64,000 bases of DNA from an uncultured Draconibacterium sp. (lineage in GTDB: Bacteria; Bacteroidota; Bacteroidia; Bacteroidales; Prolixibacteraceae). Below, piece by piece: positions 27,877 through 37,205 of this stretch. The DNA lies in assembly GCF_963676735.1 (NCBI RefSeq), contig NZ_OY781464.1, forward strand, positions 3,381,001 through 3,445,000, in the 5' to 3' direction. The notes under the pieces are model-generated. The model was not told the DNA's origin, ran no database searches, and saw nothing but the letters and a program-made list of their open reading frames with translations. A program made the translations under genes and the position numbers. Numbering within the stretch: position 1 is the first letter of the stretch; the number at the start of each line of letters is the position of its first letter.

Positions 27877-30228
27877 TTAAAACGGATAACCTATTGCAAA
27901 TGAAAAAGCAAAGTCATCTCCGGTTAAACTTCGGTTACCAATAATCCACCGTTGTCCTTCGTTGGCAGAAGGGTCACGAAGTTTCATTCCAATATCAGCA
28001 CGCAAGATAAAATAGGAAAGATCAAATCGAAAACCAGTACCTGTGCCCACAGCAAACTGCCGGTAAAATTTATTCAGTTTAAATTGAGCTCCTTCCCGGT
28101 TGTCGCTTTCATTCATGGCCCAAATATTTCCGGCATCTAAAAACAGAGCACCTTCTAAGGCTCCTAATAGTCGGAAACGATATTCGAGGTTGGCTTCAAG
28201 CTTAATGTCGGAAGATTGATTGGGATAGGCATCATCTGGAGCTTTATAAGTTCCGGGGCCTAAGGAGCGCACCTGCCAGGCACGAATACCATTGGCACCA
28301 CCTGCAAAATATTGCTTTTCGTAGGGTAAAACGCGGGAGTTGCCATAAGGTAATCCAACACCAACAAACGCTCGACCAACAACAGAATTGTAACGGTCAA
28401 TCTGAATGGCTCTTCTCAGCTCGAGGTCTGCCTTTACATATTGTGCAAACCGAATATTAAAAAACTTATAAAACTCATAAGTTTCATTGGTAATGGTGTC
28501 AGTAGCTGTTGATTTATCCCTACCGGTAATTCGGGAAAGTGCGTAAAGCAAATTTCCGGAAGATTCAACATTCATTCGCGCGTAGGTATAATTTTTATTC
28601 GACGCCAGACGCTGATTATTATAAATAAGGGAATAATTCATTGCAAATATCAGGTGATCGGTAAAACTGCTTTTTATGTACAGGTCTTTTATCGAATTTA
28701 TAAAATCAGGATCAAACTCGTATAAACGTACCACATTTACATCTAAAAAATTCCATAAGTGTTGGTAATTCTGAGATGTTTTCCAGTCGTATCCTACCTT
28801 AAAGTTGGTGATTCGTCGTGTATATTCTGGTCTTTTCTGGTAGTTGTACCCGGCGTTAAAAACAGTTTTTGGCAAGTACTTGGCAAAACTATTTATATAT
28901 TTTCCGGGCCCCAGAAGTTTTGGAATCATTAGGTTTGTTTCCACACCAAACTCACGGGTATTAAATGCCTCGGTTTGATTGTCAACTTTCCGATGCATTC
29001 GTTCTGTCGCTCCTTTTAAACGCAACTGAAAAACCTCGGCTCCTTTAAACAGGTTTCGGTGTTGGTAGTAAATATTACCGGCAACTCCCAGGTTGCCCGA
29101 AGTGTTTGTCCCTTCAATGTCAAAAGAGGTTGACTGTTTATTTAACGGTGCCAGACGAATATGACAATCCAGCAAATTTGTATCCTGTTCAGGGTAGGTT
29201 TCATTAAATTGAATATCGACAAAACGAAACTGGCGTAACCTGTTTAGGCCATTAAATGTGTTTTCCACCTCGCTGGCATTGTACAAGTCGCCACTTTTCA
29301 TTTGATTGGTACGGATAAACAAGCCTGGTGGATAAGAGACTTGTTTGTTGGCATAAAGCACCGAGTTGTCCCAAGTTATAGTGTCTGAAAAGACCAGTGT
29401 ATTTTGCCGGTTTGCGGTTACCGGCGTATTACCGGGCATAACCAAATAAAAGAACTTATTAAGCAGGTAAGGTTTTAAAAGTTTCGAGCTGTCTATTTGG
29501 CTGGATTGAATTTCGCCAATATACAAATCCAAAAGCACCTGCCTGCTGTAAAGCGTTGTATCGGCCAGGTACCGAACCTGGTTCTTTGAAAAATAATAGT
29601 AACCATTGTTTTGATATAAACTTACTATTCTACGCTGTTGCTTTTCTAATTCGTAAATATCAAAAGGAGTGCCAGGCCGCATTCTGTTTTTAGTAGAATC
29701 TTTAAAAAAAATTTCTTTCAATTCCGGCGTTTCAAAGTGATAGTTAATGCGCCTTATTTTATATTGCTGTCCAGATTTAACCGAAAACGTCAGTGTTGCT
29801 TTTTGCTTTTTTTCATTAAAATCTACATTTTTTTCTACTTGGGCCTGGTAATATCCTTTCTGCCCCATGTACTGTTCCAGCTGATCAACCGAACGTTCAG
29901 CCATTACATTATCATAAATTTGAGGGGCCTCTCCAATTCGTTTTAACCAGTCATCAGTCTTTTTCTTCGACGACAAATTATAGAGCATCAGGTAAAATTT
30001 TATAAAACCAAGAATCTTATAATTTTCTTTCTGCCGAAGTACTGCACGGGCTTCTTCTTTGCTAACTTTAGGGTTATCAACTTCCAGTTCAACCTTTTGT
30101 AATAAGTATTCCTGCTCCGGAACAAAACGTGTTTGGGAACACGATGCCAAAACCACGACAGATAATAACATTATCCACTTAAAACTTCCTGTAATCTGTT
30201 TGTACAACCGCTCTACCAATTCCAACAA
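27877..30228 (-). CDS. BamA/TamA-like outer membrane beta-barrel lipoprotein
   Basis: 783 residues. A signal peptide with lipobox (VVLASC, Cys at about 30) is followed by POTRA-like segments to about residue 370 (GYYQAQVEKNVDF, YQNNGYYYFSKNQVRYL) and a C-terminal Omp85-type barrel ending in Phe (AIGYPF). GGANGIRAWQVRSLGPG corresponds to the conserved L6-type motif region. Bacteroidota have such lipidated TamA-like proteins. An alternative start is the Met at residue 20, just before the hydrophobic segment. It is divergent from trmH. Confidence 0.85.
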   Translation of the reverse strand: MLELVERLYKQITGSFKWIMLLSVVVLASCSQTRFVPEQEYLLQKVELEVDNPKVSKEEARAVLRQKENYKILGFIKFYLMLYNLSSKKKTDDWLKRIGEAPQIYDNVMAERSVDQLEQYMGQKGYYQAQVEKNVDFNEKKQKATLTFSVKSGQQYKIRRINYHFETPELKEIFFKDSTKNRMRPGTPFDIYELEKQQRRIVSLYQNNGYYYFSKNQVRYLADTTLYSRQVLLDLYIGEIQSSQIDSSKLLKPYLLNKFFYLVMPGNTPVTANRQNTLVFSDTITWDNSVLYANKQVSYPPGLFIRTNQMKSGDLYNASEVENTFNGLNRLRQFRFVDIQFNETYPEQDTNLLDCHIRLAPLNKQSTSFDIEGTNTSGNLGVAGNIYYQHRNLFKGAEVFQLRLKGATERMHRKVDNQTEAFNTREFGVETNLMIPKLLGPGKYINSFAKYLPKTVFNAGYNYQKRPEYTRRITNFKVGYDWKTSQNYQHLWNFLDVNVVRLYEFDPDFINSIKDLYIKSSFTDHLIFAMNYSLIYNNQRLASNKNYTYARMNVESSGNLLYALSRITGRDKSTATDTITNETYEFYKFFNIRFAQYVKADLELRRAIQIDRYNSVVGRAFVGVGLPYGNSRVLPYEKQYFAGGANGIRAWQVRSLGPGTYKAPDDAYPNQSSDIKLEANLEYRFRLLGALEGALFLDAGNIWAMNESDNREGAQFKLNKFYRQFAVGTGTGFRFDLSYFILRADIGMKLRDPSANEGQRWIIGNRSLTGDDFAFSFAIGYPF

Positions 30229-30310
30229 CTTTTATTTTAACAAAAATAACCAAGAGTTTTTTTAGAAAAAGTAACTTTACCTTTATTATCTAACAATTGG
30301 GTTAAAATCA

Positions 30311-31081
30311 ATGATTGGTAAAAGTACAATAAAACTTATTAATTCTTTGGGATTAAAAAAATACAGAACAAAAGAAAATTTATTCCTTGTTGAAGGCGAC
30401 AAAATGGTTGGTGAAGTATTGCAATCTGAACTTGAAGTGGAGATTTTAGTTGTGACCGATCATTTTTTGCAACAAAATGTACTTCCCCCAAATTCGGCAA
30501 AAAGAATAATTGAGGTAGATCAGAAAACGCTGAAAAAAATTAGCTTGCTTCAGCACCCACAATATAGCTTGGCCGTTTGCCAAATTCCGGAAAAAAACAA
30601 TTCGGAAATTGAAATCGGAAATAACTTGTCCATATATCTTGACGGAATTCAGGATCCGGGAAATATGGGAACGATTATACGTATTTGCGATTGGTACGGT
30701 GTTGATCGTTTATTCTGTTCGCCGGATTGTGTTGATTGGTATAACCCAAAAGTAATACAGGCCAGCATGGGGTCTTTCAATCGTGTTGAGTCTGTTTCCT
30801 GTGAATTTGAGCCGCTATTCAAACTTGCAGAGCAATATAATGTTCCGGTATTTGGTGCATTTATGAAAGGCGAGAACATTTACCAGCAGGAATTGCCAGC
30901 CAGAGCTGTTCTTGTAATGGGAAACGAAGGTAAGGGAATAAGGCCGGTTATAGAAAAACAGATCAAAAACCGCTTAAGCATTCCTAATTTCTCAACGAAT
31001 GCTGTTAAAGCAGAATCCTTAAACGTATCAGTTGCAACAGCAATAATTTGTTCTGAGTTTAAACGAAATTACTCGAAGTGA
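30311..31081 (+). CDS. TrmH/SpoU-family RNA 2'-O-methyltransferase
   Basis: 256 residues. The N-terminal substrate-binding domain (KYRTKENLFLVEGDKMV) is followed by the SPOUT domain: motif 1 with Asn118 in GNMGTIIR, motif 2 VMGNEGKGI (202-210), and motif 3 IPNFSTNAVKAESLNVSVA. These form the trefoil-knot SAM site, so it should be active on rRNA or tRNA; which nucleotide is unknown. The 3' end overlaps the 3' end of convergent porT by 13 nt. Confidence 0.9.
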   Translation: MIGKSTIKLINSLGLKKYRTKENLFLVEGDKMVGEVLQSELEVEILVVTDHFLQQNVLPPNSAKRIIEVDQKTLKKISLLQHPQYSLAVCQIPEKNNSEIEIGNNLSIYLDGIQDPGNMGTIIRICDWYGVDRLFCSPDCVDWYNPKVIQASMGSFNRVESVSCEFEPLFKLAEQYNVPVFGAFMKGENIYQQELPARAVLVMGNEGKGIRPVIEKQIKNRLSIPNFSTNAVKAESLNVSVATAIICSEFKRNYSK

Positions 31082-31821
31082 AACGACAGTGTGAATATTT
31101 TCGACCGTAGATTTTTTATGGATTGGGCATAATACAAACGTTGTTGGCCTCCCGGCAAATCGCCTAACTGGTTGTTTAATCCAAGGCTGAATTTTGCTTC
31201 AACAGAAAAACGGAAAAACGGGAAATAATGGTCCCAGCCACCGCCAAGCTCAGCGTATAATCCACCGCTCTTTAGTTTTATTAAGTCTTCCTGCGCCGTA
31301 CGTGAAATATCATGTCGATAAGCGCCACCAAAAATAACATAAGGTCTGTCGTTGTTAATTCGCCGGGCCTTATACTTTAATAGTAGCGGAAAATCAAGAA
31401 ATGTTGAACGTATGGTATAATACGACAAATCTTCATCATACACGTTAACATCTTTTACCGGCACATTAAATGTCAACTGTCGCTCGCCAAACGAAAGTCC
31501 GGGTAAAAACCTCAGGTTAAAATCTTTCGACAACCGCATACTGGTTATAATACCAACTGTAAAACCAGGAATTAAAGTGGCCACATCTGATCGGATTTTA
31601 CTATCCCATGCAATTCGGTCAAGAGGGTATGGAATAAAATCGGGATTTTCACCAATGAGGTTGTAATTTACCACATTAAAATCGAGGGTATTCATTCCAA
31701 TCGTAAACCCAAAATGAAAAAGTTTATCATCGAAGGTGGTGAGGTAGTTAATTTTTTGTTTCTGTGCAAAAACACTACAACCAATAAACAGGACTATTAT
31801 TGAGATAAAAACTTTCTTCAC
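31069..31821 (-). CDS. porT: PorT-family outer membrane protein (type IX secretion/gliding)
   Basis: 250 residues. A cleavable signal peptide (to about residue 19, VFAQ) precedes an eight-strand porin-like barrel: FGFTIGMNTLDF, the middle LRFLPGLSFGERQLTF, and LDFPLLLKYKARR. This pattern and the position directly after ubiE match PorT/SprT of the T9SS. PorT is needed for export and surface attachment of proteins with C-terminal sorting domains, one of which is encoded at 37206-42701. Confidence 0.8.
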   Translation of the reverse strand: MKKVFISIIVLFIGCSVFAQKQKINYLTTFDDKLFHFGFTIGMNTLDFNVVNYNLIGENPDFIPYPLDRIAWDSKIRSDVATLIPGFTVGIITSMRLSKDFNLRFLPGLSFGERQLTFNVPVKDVNVYDEDLSYYTIRSTFLDFPLLLKYKARRINNDRPYVIFGGAYRHDISRTAQEDLIKLKSGGLYAELGGGWDHYFPFFRFSVEAKFSLGLNNQLGDLPGGQQRLYYAQSIKNLRSKIFTLSFHFE

Positions 31822-31882
31822 TTTCGTAAATTGTTGCTTTTATGAAAAACAAAAAAACAAAAACTTTATTGTATTAACGGTT

Positions 31883-32614
31883 CTATTTGTTGGGTTTATG
31901 TGCCAGGTAAATTGAGGCTATTCCAAATGTTTGCCTAAAGCACTCATTATGTACAAATCCAACATCGGCTAAAATAGTTAAAAATCTGTCACCATCCGGA
32001 AATTCATAAACCGATTCGGGCAAATAAGTATATGCGCTGCGATCTTTTGATATAAATCTTCCTATAAACGGTAAAATATATTTAAAATAGAACATATAAA
32101 TCTGCTTAAAGGGAAAATGTACAGGTTTTGAGAATTCGAGTACAAAAAAAGCACCACCCGGTTTTATTACCCTAAAAATTTCAGTTAAACCTTGTTCCAG
32201 GTTTTCGAAGTTACGAACACCAAAACCAACGATCGCAGCATCAAAAGCTGCATTTTTAAAAGGGAGTTTTTCCGAATCAGCTTTTATGAAATTTATTTGT
32301 TTTTCAAGACTTTTGTCCCGAATTTTTTTCCTGCCCACATTCAGCATCCCTTCAGAGATATCAATCCCGGTAACTTTAACCGCCCCAAGTTTTGTTGCTG
32401 CAATAGCAAAGTCGCCTGTCCCGGTTGCAATATCAAGGATATTCTCAGGAGCATAGGGTTTCAACTTCCGAATTGTTTTCTTTCGCCACAGTTTATCAAT
32501 GTTTAATGACAAAACGTGGTTAAGCAGGTCGTATTTTGAGGAGATATTATCAAACATCTCCTCTACCTGACCTTTTTTTGACTGTGTTGATTGTTTGTAA
32601 GGAAGGGCTGCCAT
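31883..32614 (-). CDS. ubiE: Demethylmenaquinone methyltransferase
   Basis: 243 residues. LDIATGTGDFAIAA is the SAM-binding motif I, DAAIVGFGVRNFENLEQGL and FRVIKPGGAFFVLEFSKP are UbiE/MenG signatures. It makes menaquinone, the usual Bacteroidota quinone. The start codon shares one base with the stop of the PurL-like gene (TAATG), so the two are translationally coupled, and porT follows after 61 nt. Confidence 0.93.
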   Translation of the reverse strand: MAALPYKQSTQSKKGQVEEMFDNISSKYDLLNHVLSLNIDKLWRKKTIRKLKPYAPENILDIATGTGDFAIAATKLGAVKVTGIDISEGMLNVGRKKIRDKSLEKQINFIKADSEKLPFKNAAFDAAIVGFGVRNFENLEQGLTEIFRVIKPGGAFFVLEFSKPVHFPFKQIYMFYFKYILPFIGRFISKDRSAYTYLPESVYEFPDGDRFLTILADVGFVHNECFRQTFGIASIYLAHKPNK

Positions 32615-33654
32615 TAAGATCCTACGGTCATTTTATCGATATAACCAAACGACTCATCGTCTATTCTGATTTCTCCTTTCGTAACGTGCCCCAGCGTAAA
32701 GAAGGGTACATTAAGTTCCGACATCGCATCCACAAAATCATCTTCTTTTTCCGGATTCACACCAACCAGCAGGCGGCCCATTGCTTCGCCAAACAAAAAG
32801 GCATCGTTTCGGGTTTCTGCGTCAGTGGTAATATCAAATCCTAATTCGTTTGGAATGGCAGCACGCAGCAAAGTAAAAAACAAACCACCTTTGCCAACCG
32901 GACTGGCACTCTCAATCAGATTTTTGTCTGCTAATACTTTTATGGCTTTCTGAACAGCCAATTCATCTTCAATGTTGTAGGCGGGCAGCGGCGATTCTGA
33001 TATACCGTGATAAAACTCAAGATATTCCGAAGAACTGATGTCGTTTAACGATCTGCCAATAACAAAAATATGGTTGCCTTTGTTCTTAAAACTATGCGTT
33101 ATTAGGCTTACATCTGCAGCCACCCGCGCCATCATACTAATTATTATGGTTGGAGGCACAGGTCCATGTTCCGAGAAATGGTCAAAACGAATTTTTCTGT
33201 CTGAAATTTTTAAGCCAAACTTTGCAGCTGCATTTTCTAATCCTTTTTTGGCTCCGGATGCAATAAACTGTCCATTCGGATCAGCAATGTCGATGTGATA
33301 CAAGAAGGCACTCAAAGCGAAAGGTTTGGCACCAAAACACAACATTTTCCGGGTAGCCCGTGCAATAAGAATTTCAGTTGCTTTTTGCGGATCGTTTTCT
33401 AAATGATGGTGAAAGGCATGCGTACTCATTGCCATACGTGTGCCATTATTATCCATTTCAAAAATGCCGGTATCGTCGGCATCGCTATCGCCAATCGATT
33501 CCGGAGAAATACCTTGCTCACTAAAATCGTTAAAATAATTAATCGTTGATAAATTAGGATTTACCATTAGCGAGAAGACTATCTCCTCCAGGTTTTCTGG
33601 TTCCGCAATTTGATCTATCGAGAACTCTTCTTTTGTTTGAACAGCATCACTCAT
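32614..33654 (-). CDS. PurL-like (FGAM synthase-related, AIR synthase fold) protein
   Basis: 346 residues, about half the size of a small PurL. The NDISSSEYL segment and SPVGKGGLFFTLLRA (cf. SAHDVSDGGL) are PurL-type, with an N-terminal domain carrying the AIR-synthase pattern FGAKPFALSAFLYH. The usual N-terminal linker and the GAVG phosphate motif are not obvious. It may be a divergent paralog with a role outside de novo purine synthesis. Coupled to ubiE by a one-base overlap. Confidence 0.65.
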   Translation of the reverse strand: MSDAVQTKEEFSIDQIAEPENLEEIVFSLMVNPNLSTINYFNDFSEQGISPESIGDSDADDTGIFEMDNNGTRMAMSTHAFHHHLENDPQKATEILIARATRKMLCFGAKPFALSAFLYHIDIADPNGQFIASGAKKGLENAAAKFGLKISDRKIRFDHFSEHGPVPPTIIISMMARVAADVSLITHSFKNKGNHIFVIGRSLNDISSSEYLEFYHGISESPLPAYNIEDELAVQKAIKVLADKNLIESASPVGKGGLFFTLLRAAIPNELGFDITTDAETRNDAFLFGEAMGRLLVGVNPEKEDDFVDAMSELNVPFFTLGHVTKGEIRIDDESFGYIDKMTVGS

Positions 33655-33864
33655 ACAGCATTTTTTTCTTGTTAACCTCTGGCAAAGGTAATTAAGTAGG
33701 TGATTTTACCATAAAATTTGCTTTCTTTTTTGTTCCTGATAATACCGTTTGGTTTTGCGTGTTGGAATATTTGATTTTTATGTTTGAATAACAAAGAAAT
33801 GGTGAAAACAGCTAAAAATGCTTAATGCCGTGTATTGTGATTAAAACCTTGGGGAGAATTTAAC

Positions 33865-33872
33865 TAACTTTG
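33865..33872 (+). promoter_or_regulatory. Consensus -7 box upstream of glycosyltransferase
   Basis: TAACTTTG matches TAnnTTTG exactly and lies 19 nt before the ATG at 33891, giving a leader of about a dozen nt. No good TTTG -33 partner at 19-21 nt is seen. Confidence 0.5.
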
Positions 33873-33890
33873 CAACTTAATTAAAAAAGA

Positions 33891-34583
33891 ATGTCAGAAG
33901 CAATAGTAGTTACACCGGTTAAAGATTCATTGGAAACAACCAAACGTACCATTAAAGCGATAATGGAAGCTAAAGGTAAGTTTGATTATTTTGTATATAA
34001 TGATTTCAGTCAGCCAGAAACCCGGGACTTTTTAATCGAGGCTGCCACAAAAGATCGTTTTTCTGTTGTGCACCTCGAGGATATAACCAATACTCCTTCT
34101 CCTAACTACAAGCTGGTTTTGCAACAAGCACAGCAAATGGCCTTACAGTCTCAGATTCCGCTAATTTTAATAGAGTCTGACGTAGTTATCAAAAACGACA
34201 CAATTGAACGTTTACTTGAGCTAATGAATTCGAAACCAGATGCAGGAGTTATTGGGGCTATTACAGTTGACAAAAATGACAATTACAACTTCCCATACAA
34301 TTTCGAGAAGCACAAGAGTAACGACGTGGTTGATACTTCGCACAGTTTAAGTTTTTGTTGTACACTGCTAACTGTACCTTTTTTGCAAAAATTCAGTTTT
34401 AATGATTTGGCACAAAATAAAGACTGGTTTGATGTTTTTATCAGTCGCCAGTCTAAAAAGTTGGGATTTAGTAATTATCTTGCAAAAGGTATAAGGGTTT
34501 TACATTTGCCGCATTCGAGCAGGCCCTGGAAAAATCTGAAATATAAGAACCCTGTTCTGTATTATTTAAAAAAATATTTTTAA
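33891..34583 (+). CDS. Family 2-like glycosyltransferase
   Basis: 230 residues with a GT-A pattern: IVVTPVKDSLETTKRTI at the N-terminus, YNDFSQPET, and PLILIESDVVIKNDTIERL, where ESD takes the place of the DxD metal site. C-terminal part is basic with a WKNLKYKNPVLYYLKKY tail typical of envelope glycosyltransferases. It likely transfers a sugar in surface polysaccharide or lipid synthesis. It is 17 nt upstream of the histidine kinase gene and probably shares its transcript. Confidence 0.75.
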   Translation: MSEAIVVTPVKDSLETTKRTIKAIMEAKGKFDYFVYNDFSQPETRDFLIEAATKDRFSVVHLEDITNTPSPNYKLVLQQAQQMALQSQIPLILIESDVVIKNDTIERLLELMNSKPDAGVIGAITVDKNDNYNFPYNFEKHKSNDVVDTSHSLSFCCTLLTVPFLQKFSFNDLAQNKDWFDVFISRQSKKLGFSNYLAKGIRVLHLPHSSRPWKNLKYKNPVLYYLKKYF

Positions 34584-34600
34584 AACGAGACCGAATTTAA

Positions 34601-35662
34601 ATGCAGGAACACTTATTAAATAAAAGAAACAAAGCAATTGGACATCTTCTTTTCTGGGCTGCCAGTATTTTGTTTTTGTGTTTCATCTTTTTTATTTACA
34701 GTCGCGAATTTGATCTGAAAACTTTAGCCAAAGCTGTAACAATTAATGCAGGTTTTGGCATTGCCGTATATTTCAATTTGTACATTCTAATTCCACGTTT
34801 TCTTACCCGTAAACAATACATTTATTACCTGTTTTGGCTGGTAGTTCTTATTTCCATAAGCAGTTTAATCCTTCAGGCCCTTATTGTTTACCCGCTAAGA
34901 TTATTCCTTGAGGTCTCTGAGCAACTCACGTCAATTAGTTCCGAGACCCATTCCGCCTTCTTTTTTGCCACCCTGTTTTATGTTGGCATTACTACATTTT
35001 TAAAATTATTTAAGGATTGGCTTTCGCTGCAAGACATCAACTATAAACTTGCAAAAACCGAAAAGGAAAAACTTGAGGCAGAGCTGAAGTCTTTAAAAGG
35101 TCAGTTAAATCCGCACTTTTTGTTTAACTCTTTAAACAATATTTATTCACTGGCCTTAATCCAATCGGAAAAAGTTCCGGATCTGATTCTGCGGCTGTCT
35201 GATTTAATGCGCCACATTATTTACGATTCAAAGGACAATTTTATTGCTTTACAAAAAGAAATTGAATTTGTGGATAATTTTATTGCTTTACAGAAAATAC
35301 GTATTACTGAAAATACTTCAATTAATTATACTAAACCTTCCTCGGTTCCTTCCGCATATATTGCTCCTCTTCTGTTTGAACCTTTTATAGATAATGCATT
35401 TAAACACGGTTTGCCAGGAACAGAAACGGATCTTATCGCTATTTCCTTCGAAATAGAAGATGATTGGTTAAGTTTTCGTTTGGAGAACAATTATTCAAAC
35501 GAAGAAAATACCAATACCAAGAACTCAGGAATAGGTATTGCAAATGTAAAACAGCGTCTGGAACACCTTTATAAGCCCGGAGAATACCATTTACAAATTG
35601 AGCGGGCAAATGATAAGCACTCGGTACTTTTACAATTAAAACTTAAAACAAATGGCAATTAA
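34601..35662 (+). CDS. LytS/YehU-type sensor histidine kinase
   Basis: 353 residues. Four membrane helices (about 15-32, 48-64, 74-96, 118-136) without a large sensor domain, a short coiled coil, then LKGQLNPHFLFNSLNN with phosphoacceptor His172 (His_kinase, PF06580 type) and an ATPase domain with NAFKHG and GIGIANVKQRLEHLY. It phosphorylates the LytTR regulator encoded next, whose start overlaps this gene by 11 nt. Signal unknown. Confidence 0.93.
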   Translation: MQEHLLNKRNKAIGHLLFWAASILFLCFIFFIYSREFDLKTLAKAVTINAGFGIAVYFNLYILIPRFLTRKQYIYYLFWLVVLISISSLILQALIVYPLRLFLEVSEQLTSISSETHSAFFFATLFYVGITTFLKLFKDWLSLQDINYKLAKTEKEKLEAELKSLKGQLNPHFLFNSLNNIYSLALIQSEKVPDLILRLSDLMRHIIYDSKDNFIALQKEIEFVDNFIALQKIRITENTSINYTKPSSVPSAYIAPLLFEPFIDNAFKHGLPGTETDLIAISFEIEDDWLSFRLENNYSNEENTNTKNSGIGIANVKQRLEHLYKPGEYHLQIERANDKHSVLLQLKLKTNGN

Positions 35663-36374
35663 GGCTCTTATTATCGATGACGAACCCCTTGCTCAGAATG
35701 TGATTAAACAATACGCACTTAAAATTCCTTTCCTCGAAATCACCGGAGCATGTAACGATGCTATTTGTGCTCAAAAATTTATTCACGAGAACGAGGTTGA
35801 TCTTTTGTTTTTAGACATTAATATGCCGAAACTCTCAGGTATATCATTTCTTAAAACCTTAAACCGACGCCCTCTGGTTATTTTTACTACTGCTTACTCC
35901 GAATATGCACTAGAAGCCTATGAGCTGAATGCAATTGATTACCTGAAGAAGCCATTCTCATTTGAACGGTTTTTTAAGGCTTTTAGCAGAGCCGAAGAGC
36001 TTTTTTTATTAAAGAACAAACAAGAAACTACTGCGGAAAGCAATAAAGATGTAAATGATTTTCTATTCATTAAAGCAAACAAAAAAACCATAAAAGTTAA
36101 GTTTTCCGATATTTCTTACATTGAAGGCTTAGGAGACTATATCAAGATACATCTTAACACCGAGAAAATTGTTACAAATCTTTCTATGAAGAAAATTTTC
36201 TCCTTGCTACCGGAAGACCAATTCTATCGCACCCACAAATCATTTATTATTGCAGTTGATAAAATTGAATCGTTAGAGGGCAATATGGTTAGTATTTCGG
36301 GAGAAAAACTACCAATCGGCAATAGTTATCGCTCCGACTTTTTTGACTATATAAAACGCTTTACTGCTGATTAG
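35652..36374 (+). CDS. LytTR-family response regulator
   Basis: 240 residues. Receiver domain with Asp9-Asp10 and phosphorylation site Asp55 (LLFLDINMPK), Lys in YLKKPF, then a C-terminal LytTR DNA-binding domain (FIKANKKTIKVKFSDISYIEGLGDYIKIH, given as family-typical) from about residue 135. LytTR regulators bind paired direct repeats. Their target is unknown here; the repeated TGGGA promoter elements at 51-56 kb are a speculative possibility. Confidence 0.94.
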   Translation: MAIKALIIDDEPLAQNVIKQYALKIPFLEITGACNDAICAQKFIHENEVDLLFLDINMPKLSGISFLKTLNRRPLVIFTTAYSEYALEAYELNAIDYLKKPFSFERFFKAFSRAEELFLLKNKQETTAESNKDVNDFLFIKANKKTIKVKFSDISYIEGLGDYIKIHLNTEKIVTNLSMKKIFSLLPEDQFYRTHKSFIIAVDKIESLEGNMVSISGEKLPIGNSYRSDFFDYIKRFTAD

Positions 36375-36376
36375 AA

Positions 36377-37114
36377 TTAAATAAAACCTTGTTGTTTTAA
36401 TGTTTCCAGCATTTTAACCGAAAAAAAGTTATTGTCTGCTTCTTTATAGCGTACATCGGTAAATACCTGTGCTAATGTCTCCTTTCCATTCTCTGCCACA
36501 AATTTTTTCGAAGCGTCCAGATTCTCCTTGAATTCGTACAGGCGATCGATATCAGACTTTTTGTAGTCACAATAGCTCTCATTATGAATAATTCCTTCCA
36601 AAGGAATTCGGTCTGTTAACTCAGGTACCTCCTCCGGATAACCTAAAGCTACAGTAGTTACCGGAAAAGTAAGTAAAGGCAGGTCTAACACATCAATAAT
36701 TTCCTTTGCATTGTATGTCGTAGTGCCTAAATAACAAATACCAAGCCCATAATTCTCAGCAGCTATACAAACGTTTTGGGCAACTAAAATAGCATCAATA
36801 AGAGCATTTGTAAACGACAGGAAGTTATTATATCCTGGCTTTGCATTATTAAATTCGCACCATTTTGTAAATCGATTAAAATCGGCAACAAAGGTTAATA
36901 GAACAGGAGCCGTCTTAGCAACGGGTTGATTAAAATGCAGCGGTGCCAGCTTTTCGATACTTTCCTGACTACGGTTAACAACAATGCTGTATAATTGCAT
37001 ATTCCCGGTTGTAGAAGCGCGTGTGCCCGAATAAAGAATACTCTTGAGCAGCTCTTCACTAATTTCCTTGTCTTTAAACTTCCTAACCGTTACATGCTTG
37101 TTTAAAAGTTCCAT
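36377..37114 (-). CDS. Nitroreductase-family FMN oxidoreductase
   Basis: 245 residues. The N-terminus (HVTVRKFKDKEISEELLKSI) with TRASTTGNMQ and the central GLGICYLGTTTYN resemble NfsA/FRP-type NAD(P)H-dependent nitroreductases. FMN-binding Arg (VRKF) and SGTRAS are present. Such enzymes reduce nitro compounds or flavins; the physiological substrate is unknown. It is convergent with the two-component pair (2-nt gap between stops). Confidence 0.82.
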   Translation of the reverse strand: MELLNKHVTVRKFKDKEISEELLKSILYSGTRASTTGNMQLYSIVVNRSQESIEKLAPLHFNQPVAKTAPVLLTFVADFNRFTKWCEFNNAKPGYNNFLSFTNALIDAILVAQNVCIAAENYGLGICYLGTTTYNAKEIIDVLDLPLLTFPVTTVALGYPEEVPELTDRIPLEGIIHNESYCDYKKSDIDRLYEFKENLDASKKFVAENGKETLAQVFTDVRYKEADNNFFSVKMLETLKQQGFI

Positions 37115-37158
37115 TACAACTCACTTTTTTAATGCTTATTCTACTATTCTATAAAATA

Positions 37159-37188
37159 AAAAAGGGAAGCTAAAAGCTTCCCCTTTTT
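37159..37188 (-). terminator. Terminator of the SprB-repeat adhesin gene
   Basis: GGGAAGC-TAAAA-GCTTCCC, a perfect 7-bp stem extended by A5/T5 around one bulged C. On the minus strand it is followed by TTTTTTATTTT, 18 nt after the stop. Confidence 0.85.
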
Positions 37189-37205
37189 AATCAATCAATT
37201 CGGTA

